Positions 56,590 to 64,000 of a stretch of DNA of 64,000 bases are shown here, one piece after another. Position 1 is the stretch's first letter; the number at the start of each line of letters is the position of its first letter. The notes under the pieces were generated by a model. That model ran no database searches. It worked only from the letters and a program-made list of their open reading frames with translations, and was not told where the DNA came from. Source of the stretch: Ruminococcus sp. (lineage in GTDB: Bacteria > Bacillota > Clostridia > Oscillospirales > Acutalibacteraceae); the NCBI GenBank assembly GCA_017411385.1, contig JAFQQF010000009.1, positions 41,891 to 105,890 on the forward strand. Reading direction: 5' to 3'. Position numbers and translations under genes: made by a program.

Positions 56590-58890
56590 ATGGATTACAG
56601 TTTGAAAGAGGTTGCAGGCAGAATCAAAGGCCTGCGCGAAGCAAAAGGCTATACACAGGAAGAGCTTGCAAAGCTTACAGGTGTATCAGTTGAAGATTAT
56701 AAGGTGCTTGAGGAAGGCGAAACCGACTTTAGCTTTACATTTATTTATAAGTGTGCCAAGGCTTGCGGAGTCGAGGTTGTTGACCTGTTGGAAGGTACCA
56801 GCACAACCCTTAAGTCTTTTGCTATTACAAGAAAGGGCGAGGGTCTTAAAATTCTCAAAAAGCACGGTGTTGAGTACAACAACTTGGCTCCAAAGTTCAA
56901 AGAAAAGCTTGCCGAGCCTTTCCTTGTAAAATTTCCCTATATTCCCGAGGAACAGAACGCTCCCATCAAGCTCAGCTCCCACAAAGGACAGGAGTTTGAC
57001 GTAATCGTAAAGGGTTCACTCAAGGTTCAGGTTGGCAATCACATAGACGTGCTTCACGAAGGCGATTCTATTTTCTATAACAGTACAATCCCTCACGGTA
57101 TGATTGCAGTCAGCGAAGGGGGCTGTGAGTTCCACGCGGTTGTACTTAATCCTCAGGATGGCAGAGTAAGCGAGGAATACCCTGAAGTTCCTTATGTTGC
57201 ACCTAAAATGGCAATTAAGGAAGCTCCCACAACAACAGTTGCCGATAATTTTGTTGAGTCTGAATATGATGAAAACGGTGTGTTCTCAGGTATCCGCTTC
57301 AAAAATGCCGATAAATTCAACTTTGCATTTGATTGCGTTGATGCTATCGCTCAGAAGACTCCCGATAAGCTTGCAATGATGTGGGTGGCAAACGATAAGA
57401 GTGACCGCAGATTTACATTCAGCGATATGAAGAAATACTCAGCAAAGACCGCTAACTATTTTGAATCCCTTGGTATCAAAAAAGGCGACACGGTTATGCT
57501 TGTTTTAAAGCGTCATTATCAGTTCTGGTTCTGTATGCTGGCACTTCACAAGATTGGTGCTATCGCTATCCCTGCAACAAATCAGCTTGTTGAGCACGAT
57601 TTCACCTACAGATACAAAGCCGCAAAGGTAAAAGCCATTGTTTGTACTGCTGACGGAGATGTATCCGCAGAAGCAGAGAAGGCTGCCCGTGAGTTCCCCG
57701 GTATGATTAAGGTGCTTGTAGGCGGCGAGAAAGAGGGATGGAACGACTTCAATGTTGAAATGGAGCGTTTCAGCACTCACTACTTCCGTAATGAAAACAC
57801 TCCTTGCGGTGATGACCCCATGCTTATGCTCTTTACTTCGGGCACTACAGGTTATCCCCGTATTGCAACCCATTCCTATAAATATGCTTTGGGACATTAT
57901 CCTACAGCAAAGCATTGGCATAATGTTAACCCCAATGGTCTGCACTTCACAATCTCCGACACAGGCTGGGGTAAAGCTCTCTGGGGTAAGCTCTACGGCC
58001 AGTGGCTTTGTGAGGCGGCAACCTTCACTTATGACTTTGACAGATTCCATTCAGAAGACATCCTTCCGATGTTTGCTAAATATAATATTACAACATTCTG
58101 TGCACCGCCCACAATGTATCGCTTCTTTATTAAAGAAGACCTTTCAAAGTACGACCTTTCTTCCATTGAGTATGCGACAACTGCAGGCGAGGCTTTGAAT
58201 CCTGAGGTGTTCAACCAGTTTAAGAAGGCAACAGGACTTACAATTATGGAAGGCTTCGGACAGACAGAAACCACGCTGTCTATTGCAAACTTCGTTGGTT
58301 CTACTCCCAGAATCGGTTCTATGGGTAAACCAAGCCCCCTTTATGATGTTGTTATTCTTGACCCTGACGGCAACGAGTGCAAGACAGGTGATACAGGCGA
58401 AATCTGCATCCGTACAAAGGATGGGGCTCCCTGCGGACTTTTCATCGGCTATTATTTGGATGAAGAAAAGACAAACGAAGTATGGCATGACGGCTACTAT
58501 CACACAGGCGATCAGGCTACTATGGATGAGGATGGTTACCTCTGGTACGTAGGTCGTATTGATGATGTTATCAAGTCATCAGGATACCGTATCGGTCCCT
58601 TCGAAATCGAAAGTGTTATCATGGAGCTTCCCTATGTTCTGGAGTGTGCAATCACACCTGTTCCCGACGAGGTTCGCGGTCAGATTGTAAAAGCAACCAT
58701 CGTTCTCGTTAAGGGCAAAGAGGGCTCTGATGAGCTCAAGAAGGAAATTCAGGAGTATGTTAAAACACATACCGCACCTTACAAATACCCCAGAATCGTG
58801 GAGTTTGTTCAGGAGCTTCCCAAGACTATTTCAGGTAAAGTAAGACGTGTGGAAATCCGCAAAAACGACTTGGAGAAAATGAACAAGTAA
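56590..58890 (+). CDS. XRE-cupin-acyl-CoA synthetase fusion
   Basis: 766 residues. Three parts: XRE helix-turn-helix (about 5-65: KGYTQEELAKLTGVSVEDY), a cupin (about 100-205: KVQVGNHIDVLHEGDSIFY and the His-containing IPHGMI), and a full AMP-binding acyl-CoA synthetase (about 225-766) with LMLFTSGTTGYPR (A3), MEGFGQTETT (A5), GYYHTGDQA (A7), GRIDDVIKSSGYRIGPFEIE (A8) and PKTISGKVRR (A10 lysine). It activates a carboxylic acid as AMP ester and CoA thioester. ATG follows AAAGGGGACAG. The tRNA-Ile T-box suggests that it activates a branched short acid such as 2-methylbutyrate for isoleucine synthesis; inference. Confidence 0.85.
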   Translation: MDYSLKEVAGRIKGLREAKGYTQEELAKLTGVSVEDYKVLEEGETDFSFTFIYKCAKACGVEVVDLLEGTSTTLKSFAITRKGEGLKILKKHGVEYNNLAPKFKEKLAEPFLVKFPYIPEEQNAPIKLSSHKGQEFDVIVKGSLKVQVGNHIDVLHEGDSIFYNSTIPHGMIAVSEGGCEFHAVVLNPQDGRVSEEYPEVPYVAPKMAIKEAPTTTVADNFVESEYDENGVFSGIRFKNADKFNFAFDCVDAIAQKTPDKLAMMWVANDKSDRRFTFSDMKKYSAKTANYFESLGIKKGDTVMLVLKRHYQFWFCMLALHKIGAIAIPATNQLVEHDFTYRYKAAKVKAIVCTADGDVSAEAEKAAREFPGMIKVLVGGEKEGWNDFNVEMERFSTHYFRNENTPCGDDPMLMLFTSGTTGYPRIATHSYKYALGHYPTAKHWHNVNPNGLHFTISDTGWGKALWGKLYGQWLCEAATFTYDFDRFHSEDILPMFAKYNITTFCAPPTMYRFFIKEDLSKYDLSSIEYATTAGEALNPEVFNQFKKATGLTIMEGFGQTETTLSIANFVGSTPRIGSMGKPSPLYDVVILDPDGNECKTGDTGEICIRTKDGAPCGLFIGYYLDEEKTNEVWHDGYYHTGDQATMDEDGYLWYVGRIDDVIKSSGYRIGPFEIESVIMELPYVLECAITPVPDEVRGQIVKATIVLVKGKEGSDELKKEIQEYVKTHTAPYKYPRIVEFVQELPKTISGKVRRVEIRKNDLEKMNK

Positions 58891-58927
58891 TAAAAGACAA
58901 CACTACAAATTCATAGCACAGCAACAA

Positions 58928-58980
58928 AACACCCTGAGAAGCTGAGCATTTATTGGCTCGTTCTCAGGGTGTTGTTTTTT
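58928..58980. terminator. Bidirectional terminator after the synthetase fusion
   Basis: AACACCCTGAGAA (58928-58940) pairs with TTCTCAGGGTGTT (58961-58973), then T-run. Its GAGCATT core matches terminators at 52658 and 61587. Confidence 0.85.
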
Positions 58981-58992
58981 ATTCTGTATTTA

Positions 58993-59577
58993 TTAGTCTT
59001 GCTCGCGGAAAGTGATTGTACCGCTTTCTGCGTCCATAGCATCTACGATTGCAATGGATTCAACGTGGTAGCCCATATTGCGGATTGCTCGACCGCCGTA
59101 CTGGAAGCCTTTTTCGATTGCTATACCGCAACCCTCAACAATTGCACCTGCGGACTCTGTGATGGAGATAAGTCCTTGTAATGCACAGCCGTTTGCAAGG
59201 AAGTCGTCGATAATCAGAACGTGCTCTCCTTCGCTGAGGAACTTTTTGGAAACGATAACACGGTTCTTGTTTTTATGTGTGAAAGACTCGACCTCGGCTA
59301 TATACATATCGCCGTCGATGTTGATGGATTTGGATTTCTTTGCGAAAACCATAGGTACACCGAATTCTTTTGCCACAAAAGCGGCGATAGCAATACCTGA
59401 TGCCTCGATAGTGAGAACTTTGGTAACTTTTTTGTCAGCAAAGCGGCGTTTGAATTCGAGTCCGATTTCTTCCAACAGGGCAATGTCCATCTGATGATTC
59501 AGGAAGCTGTCCACCTTAAGCACGTTGCCGTGCTTTACAATGCCGTCTTTCATAATTCTTTCTTCTAAAAAATTCAT
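58993..59577 (-). CDS. xpt: Xanthine phosphoribosyltransferase
   Basis: 194 residues, the normal length. [25 protein letters not shown] and the PRPP loop [14 protein letters not shown] identify Xpt. It salvages xanthine to XMP with PRPP. Last gene of a two-gene minus-strand operon, 26 nt after the FAD protein. No purine riboswitch is seen in front of it. AAGGAG precedes the start. Confidence 0.94.
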   Translation of the reverse strand: MNFLEERIMKDGIVKHGNVLKVDSFLNHQMDIALLEEIGLEFKRRFADKKVTKVLTIEASGIAIAAFVAKEFGVPMVFAKKSKSINIDGDMYIAEVESFTHKNKNRVIVSKKFLSEGEHVLIIDDFLANGCALQGLISITESAGAIVEGCGIAIEKGFQYGGRAIRNMGYHVESIAIVDAMDAESGTITFREQD

Positions 59578-59603
59578 ATATCTGAAACTCCTTTATCTGA
59601 GAA

Positions 59604-60968
59604 TTACTTTGCAATATTTCGTGCTACGTGAACACCGCTTGCAGATGCGTGAGAAAGTGAGTGGGTAATACCGCTACCGTCGCCGATAATGTAAAGACCG
59701 GGATAACAGCTTTCAAGCTGTTTGTTAACCTCAACTTCCATATTGTAGAACTTAACCTCTACACCGTAGAGCAAAGTGTCATCGTTTGCTGTACCGGGTG
59801 CCACCTTGTCAAGCGCATAAATCATATCGATGATACCGTCAAGGATTCGCTTGGGAAGAACCAAGCTTAAGTCACCCGGAGTTGCCTGTAAGGTGGGGGT
59901 GATGAAGGCGTCTTCCATACGGCCCACGGTTGAGCGGCGTCCTCGGATAAGGTCACCGAATCGCTGAACAATAACTCCACCGCCCAACATGTTTGAAAGG
60001 CGGGCAATGGATTCACCGTAGTCGTTGGAATCCTTGAAGGGCTCTGAGAAATGCTGAGAAACAAGCAAAGCGAAGTTAGTGTTGTCCGTCTGCATTGCAG
60101 GGTCTTCGTAGCTGTGGCCGTTAACTGTGATGATACCGTTGGTGTTTTCGTTAACAACAGCACCCTTGGGATTCATGCAGAAAGTGCGGACCTTGTCGCC
60201 GTACTTTTCGGTTCGGTAAACAATCTTGCTTTCATAGAGTTCGTCAGTAAGATGTGCAAACACAGTAGCGGGAAGCTCCACACGGACACCAAGGTCAACT
60301 CGGTTGGATTCGGTGGGGATGCTGAGCTCCTTGCAAATCTTTTCCATCCACTTGCTACCGCTTCGACCAACAGAAATAATACATTTCTTGCAGGAGTATG
60401 CGTTGTCCTTAACCCTTACCTCATATCCTCCGGGGATAATCTTAATGGTTTTTACAGGAGTATCAAAGAAGAAGGTTACCTTGTCTTTAAGCTCATTGTA
60501 AAGGTTTTCAAGAACTACATAGTTGATGTCTGTACCGAGGTGACGGACAGATGCGTCAAGCAAATGCAGATCGTGCTGAATGCACAAGGTCTTGAAACGA
60601 GTGCCTGCGGTGGAGTAAAGCTTGCAGCCCTCTCCGCCAAATTTCATATTGATTTCGTCAACATAATGCATCAGTTCTAAGGCATGCTTTTTGCCGATGT
60701 ACTCATACAAAGTGCCGCCAAAATCGTTGGTAATATTATACTTACCGTCGGAAAATGCGCCTGCACCGCCAAACCCGCTCATAATAGAACAGCTTTTGCA
60801 ACCGATACAGGATTTTACTTTGTCGCCGTCAATGGGACAACGGCGTTTGTCAAGGGCGTGGCCTGCCTCAAATACGGCAACCTTAAGCTCAGGCTTAAGC
60901 TTCATAAGCTCGTAGGCGGCGAAGATACCGCCGGGGCCTGCGCCTATAATTACAACATCAAAATTCAT
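59604..60968 (-). CDS. FAD-dependent oxidoreductase/dehydrogenase
   Basis: 454 residues. N-terminal FAD motif VVIIGAGPGGIFAAYEL and later YIIGDGSGITHSLSHASASG at the C-terminal FAD site. CPIDGDKVKSCIGCKSC and GFGGAGAFSDGKYN are typical of the HI0933/UbiH-like 'FAD-dependent protein' clan with an unknown substrate. Annotated relatives are called FAD-dependent dehydrogenase. It lies 26 nt before xpt with AGGAGG start site, so it may be co-regulated with purine salvage; link unexplained. Confidence 0.85.
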   Translation of the reverse strand: MNFDVVIIGAGPGGIFAAYELMKLKPELKVAVFEAGHALDKRRCPIDGDKVKSCIGCKSCSIMSGFGGAGAFSDGKYNITNDFGGTLYEYIGKKHALELMHYVDEINMKFGGEGCKLYSTAGTRFKTLCIQHDLHLLDASVRHLGTDINYVVLENLYNELKDKVTFFFDTPVKTIKIIPGGYEVRVKDNAYSCKKCIISVGRSGSKWMEKICKELSIPTESNRVDLGVRVELPATVFAHLTDELYESKIVYRTEKYGDKVRTFCMNPKGAVVNENTNGIITVNGHSYEDPAMQTDNTNFALLVSQHFSEPFKDSNDYGESIARLSNMLGGGVIVQRFGDLIRGRRSTVGRMEDAFITPTLQATPGDLSLVLPKRILDGIIDMIYALDKVAPGTANDDTLLYGVEVKFYNMEVEVNKQLESCYPGLYIIGDGSGITHSLSHASASGVHVARNIAK

Positions 60969-61140
60969 GGTAATCCTCCTGCTTAAAGCTTTATTTAACA
61001 GTAGATTTGCGTCAATAATAATTATATCATAGTCCGCCTAAAATGCAAATGAATTAATACAGTAATCCGTTGGGAGCTTCAAAAATAGTGATTGTGATTT
61101 CCTCTAAAAGCTGATATAATATTCTAAAGGAGCGAATACT

Positions 61141-61572
61141 ATGAAAAAACTAAAAGGATTGATTATAATGCTTTTGATTTCACTTTGCACATTTGGATTT
61201 ACTGCCTGTCAGAGCGACAGTGGCAATGTTAACACCAACAAGGATACAACTACCAACACTCTCGGCTATGAACAGATAACTCAGGTAGAGGCGAAAGAGA
61301 TTATGGAAAGCGGTGTGGAGTATATTCTCATCGATGCCAGAACTGACGAGGAATTTGCAAGCGGTCACATCGAGGGTGCCATCCTCATCCCCGAATACGA
61401 AATTGCAAGTCGTGCAGAGCAGGAGCTATCCGACAAAGATGCCCTTATCCTCGTCTATTGCCGAAGCGGAAGACGAAGTAAAATTGCCTCCGAGGAGCTC
61501 GCAAACCTCGGTTATACCAACGTAAAAGAGTTCGGCGGTATCATCGATTGGCAATACGAAATAGTAAAGTAA
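61141..61572 (+). CDS. Rhodanese-domain lipoprotein
   Basis: 143 residues. Lipoprotein signal with lipobox FTAC (Cys about 23), a Thr/Asn linker, then a single rhodanese domain (about 45-143) with active-site loop VYCRSGRRSKIA. The protein is probably tethered to the outer face of the membrane, where a sulfurtransferase or sulfide-handling role is likely. Start after AAAGGAG. Terminator at 61587. Confidence 0.9.
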   Translation: MKKLKGLIIMLLISLCTFGFTACQSDSGNVNTNKDTTTNTLGYEQITQVEAKEIMESGVEYILIDARTDEEFASGHIEGAILIPEYEIASRAEQELSDKDALILVYCRSGRRSKIASEELANLGYTNVKEFGGIIDWQYEIVK

Positions 61573-61586
61573 ATAAATATCAAATC

Positions 61587-61643
61587 AAAACTCCCTGAGG
61601 TAACCGAGCATTTTCACATGCCCACCCTCAGGGAGTTTTTTTT
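61587..61643 (+). terminator. Terminator after the rhodanese gene
   Basis: AAAACTCCCTGAG (61587-61599) pairs with CTCAGGGAGTTTT (61627-61639), then T-run. Arms almost identical to the 52658 terminator. Confidence 0.88.
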
Positions 61644-61686
61644 CGTTTGTATGTTAGCTTAGATTTGGGATTTAGTCAAGAAGTGT

Positions 61687-63714
61687 TTACTCGTCTTCGC
61701 TGACAAAACTAATGAAAACTAATTCGTTGAAAGCTTCATCAGGTAATATGAAATTCCAACGGGCTTGCATGAATTTTAGCAAATGAACAGAACGATTGTA
61801 AATAGCTTTGGCATTCCATATATCGATTTTAGAAACTTCTATTTCTGAATGAGAGCCATTTTCGTAACCACTACGTCCAGAGTTCGTTGGGTGCTTTTTA
61901 TCGTCAAAACTGTCGTTTTGCAAGGATGAGTTAACACTCTGTCTTAAAGGCAACAGGTTTCCTAAAGCACCGGATAATACTTTGACTCTATCAGGGAGAT
62001 AATCGTGAAAATGTGTTTGCCAATATTCTTTAGAGGAATCCTGTGGAAGTATATGTTCTACGGAAACTTTATCTCGTTCTGATTTAGAAAACAGTTCCCA
62101 ACTGATTTTTGTTATTCCGTTTCTCTCGGCAAGGCTGAATTCGTATTCGTATAAGAAATATTTAATAGCGTTCCAACCGTAATAACCGTCTCCTGAATCA
62201 AAACGTTTCTTAATGCGAGCTGCAAATTGCTTAATAGCATATTCAGTATCTTCAGTAGAGTATTTATTCAGGGTGTCAGTTACTTCTGAAATATTTACGC
62301 TGTTAAGGTAAATGTTTCTGGCAGCTTTATAAAATTCACTGCTGTGATAAGAGTAGTTGATATTACCCAGTCTGAATAAGATGAAAATAAAACGTTCTAT
62401 TGCTTTGAATAATTCAATTCTCTCTGTGATAGTAGTGGTTTGACGTTTGCTTAAAACTACCGTTACAAGGGGGCGGAAATAACCTATACCAATACGATTA
62501 AGCCTGTCTATCCATATTTTTTCTTCTTCACTTAAAGTGGAGCTTTCATAAGGGAAATATGAATCGTACCAGTGCTTTGCAATATCTTTTATGCTTTTTA
62601 TATAATTAGTAATTTCATTTGGATATAAGATATCATCAAAGGCATCATCAACATAATCCGACGTTAGATTATCGTCAGAATAGGTATCATCATAGGGTTG
62701 TGTATCAAAGTCGAAACCACTTTTAATACCATATACAGAATTAGCTGTAAACATTCTGTTTAATAAGAAGTTTATATAATCGTCGCCTTTGTTTCTCGAA
62801 TAAGCAAAGTAGATAATCCAATGGTTTTTTAGATATTCATCATCGTTAAGGGGATGTTTTTTATTTCGTCCTAACTGATAATAAATTTCTCTCCATGTAT
62901 CATTAATGTTAAATCGCATTTGTTGTTTCTCATTGATATCGAGAACATCTTCAGGGAAAATAGTGGTCAAATAAATAAGTCTATTTTTAAGAATTTCAAG
63001 ATTTGACAGAGATTTGCCTCGATTATTCATAGTTTCAAAAGCTACAAAAACATCAAAGTCATCATCAATGTTGTGGATATTAAACTGTAATTTGTTCACA
63101 AGTTTACTAAAAAGAACCTCTAATGCTTTCACTCCACCGACTTTGTATAATTCTGCAACTTTGTTATCAAAAAAACATTTTGCTTGTTCAAGGTTAAGAG
63201 TATAAAAGGTTTCTTGTAATGCGCTTGGGGACTCTTCTCCTAAGATAGAATACCTTAAAAACTGAAAGCTGGGATTATCTTTTTCATAACCGAATTTATA
63301 TGCTTTTAATATTTTGTGAGGTTTTTGATATTCGACTATATATTTTGTTTTGATGTCCTCAAGACTGCTGTTGTTAAGATATTCGATTTTTTCACTAATT
63401 GCTTTGCTTATTACAGCGTTAACAAGGATGATGAAAGTTGTTAATCTTTGCTGTCCATCAACGATATGATAAGCTTCGATGGAAGGATCTACCTCCATAA
63501 GCCATTTTTCTTCTGTCCAGCTTTCGTATTCTTGTGGCTTCAATTTTTTAAGAGACAGCATGCCTGTATAGTGGTATCTGTTGTCGGTAAGATTTTTCAA
63601 GTCTTCCCAAAAATCGGTAAGTTGTGATATCTGCCAAGCATAACCACGCTGGTAATCAGGAATTCTAAAGATTTTATTTACAAATAAGCTTGATAAAGAA
63701 ACCAAATTATTCAT
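61687..63714 (-). CDS. GmrSD-like DUF262/DUF1524 nuclease, candidate phage-defence protein
   Basis: 675 residues. DUF262 (GmrS-like, about 5-300) with RIPDYQRGYAW and IVDGQQRLTTF (the DGQQR motif used for NTP binding), then a middle helical part, and DUF1524 (GmrD-like, about 535-650) with VEHILPQD and LGNLLPLRQSVNSSLQN, the His-Asn nuclease site. GmrSD enzymes cut DNA with modified cytosines, as found in T-even phages. The gene is clearly richer in A+T than neighbours and stands alone, suggesting horizontal gain. It could also be one of the many DUF262 proteins of unknown target. Confidence 0.88.
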   Translation of the reverse strand: MNNLVSLSSLFVNKIFRIPDYQRGYAWQISQLTDFWEDLKNLTDNRYHYTGMLSLKKLKPQEYESWTEEKWLMEVDPSIEAYHIVDGQQRLTTFIILVNAVISKAISEKIEYLNNSSLEDIKTKYIVEYQKPHKILKAYKFGYEKDNPSFQFLRYSILGEESPSALQETFYTLNLEQAKCFFDNKVAELYKVGGVKALEVLFSKLVNKLQFNIHNIDDDFDVFVAFETMNNRGKSLSNLEILKNRLIYLTTIFPEDVLDINEKQQMRFNINDTWREIYYQLGRNKKHPLNDDEYLKNHWIIYFAYSRNKGDDYINFLLNRMFTANSVYGIKSGFDFDTQPYDDTYSDDNLTSDYVDDAFDDILYPNEITNYIKSIKDIAKHWYDSYFPYESSTLSEEEKIWIDRLNRIGIGYFRPLVTVVLSKRQTTTITERIELFKAIERFIFILFRLGNINYSYHSSEFYKAARNIYLNSVNISEVTDTLNKYSTEDTEYAIKQFAARIKKRFDSGDGYYGWNAIKYFLYEYEFSLAERNGITKISWELFSKSERDKVSVEHILPQDSSKEYWQTHFHDYLPDRVKVLSGALGNLLPLRQSVNSSLQNDSFDDKKHPTNSGRSGYENGSHSEIEVSKIDIWNAKAIYNRSVHLLKFMQARWNFILPDEAFNELVFISFVSEDE

Positions 63715-63903
63715 AAGATGCCTACTTTCTCTCTCAGAAAAGGTGTTTAATTGATTATAACATACAATTTTTTACTATACAATATAAATCAAAATATGCA
63801 CCGCTGTAATCAATGAAAAACAAAAATATTGCATAGAGAAATAATAAGTATTATAATAAAATTGATCCGAATCCTTTGAAATTTTCAGTTTAAGGAGGAC
63901 ATT

Positions 63904-64000
63904 ATGAACGGTATAACCATTATGCTTATATCCATTGCCGTGTTGCTTTTAGCATACATTTTTTACGGCAGATGGATTGCTAAAAAATGGGGAATAGACC
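63904..64000 (+). CDS. cstA: Carbon starvation protein CstA, start only
   Basis: The first 32 residues are visible and the gene runs off the window. MNGITIMLISIAVLLLAYI followed by FYGRWIAKKWGID matches the N-terminal helix of CstA-type peptide/pyruvate transporters. ATG follows AAGGAGG. Confidence 0.75.
   Translation, partial: MNGITIMLISIAVLLLAYIFYGRWIAKKWGID

Noticed and set aside
59578-59603. Purine riboswitch before xpt
   Set aside because: Only 26 nt separate it from the preceding gene in the operon, and no aptamer sequence is seen there.

Overview
The window looks like the chromosome of a low-to-mid GC anaerobic Firmicute of the Ruminococcaceae/Oscillospiraceae type, and the closest resemblance is to amylolytic ruminococci such as Ruminococcus bromii. 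The reasons are two dockerin-bearing secreted proteins with starch-binding-like modules, a set of clostridial RNA regulators (T-box, ZTP, yybP-ykoY), a Mn-catalase, a C_GCAxxG_C_C protein, a Cys-less purF and sigma-A-like promoters. The taxonomic call is inference; no 16S is present.

Layout. 1-3.2 kb: end of a phenylacetate-CoA ligase, a tandem-ACT protein and glutamine synthetase. 3.2-16.8 kb: a cation exchanger under a manganese riboswitch, small zinc-ribbon membrane proteins, mgtE behind an unrecognised structured leader, a lipase, L-lactate dehydrogenase, an S24/S26 peptidase, a GH13 amylase with dockerin, an MBL hydrolase and a tRNA-Val(GAC). 17-30.5 kb: de novo purine cluster purE-C-F-M-N-O-(AICAR formyltransferase)-D-L followed by guaB, headed by a ZTP riboswitch; purF lacks the usual N-terminal cysteine and purH is split into two proteins. 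30.6-32.7 kb: tspO, then two homologous type I toxin-antitoxin-like loci flanking a lipoprotein gene. 32.7-39.2 kb (minus strand): a dockerin/starch-binding metallophosphoesterase and a ydjGHI-like trio (TPM protein, zinc-ribbon protein, SPFH protein). 39.5-50.7 kb: HIRAN protein, K+ channel, transglutaminase, FTR-like protein plus thioredoxin, MBL hydrolase, a sugar ABC importer without its ATPase, flavin reductase-like protein, Nudix, MmcQ/YjbR and Mn-catalase. 50.9-55.8 kb: an arsR-C_GCAxxG-DUF5714-arsC operon, an XRE regulator fused to a desulfoferrodoxin (superoxide reductase-like) domain divergent from a nitroreductase, a DUF1295 membrane protein and a MerR/TipAS regulator. 55.8-64 kb: an isoleucine-type T-box in front of an HTH-cupin-acyl-CoA synthetase fusion, xpt with an FAD protein, a rhodanese lipoprotein, a GmrSD-like DUF262/DUF1524 nuclease and the start of cstA.

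Themes. (i) Starch degradation at the cell surface (amylase, dockerin phosphoesterase, sugar ABC importer, lactate dehydrogenase). (ii) Possible rebuilding of amino acids from short acids: phenylacetate-CoA ligase with an ACT protein, and an acyl-CoA synthetase whose leader appears to read tRNA-Ile. (iii) Redox and oxygen defence (thioredoxin/FTR, Mn-catalase, desulfoferrodoxin-type regulator, nitroreductase). (iv) Heavy use of RNA control: two recognised riboswitches, one T-box, one unclassified leader and two predicted antisense RNAs. Intergenic regions carry dispersed palindromic repeats, including three arrays of small hairpins joined by a constant short spacer.
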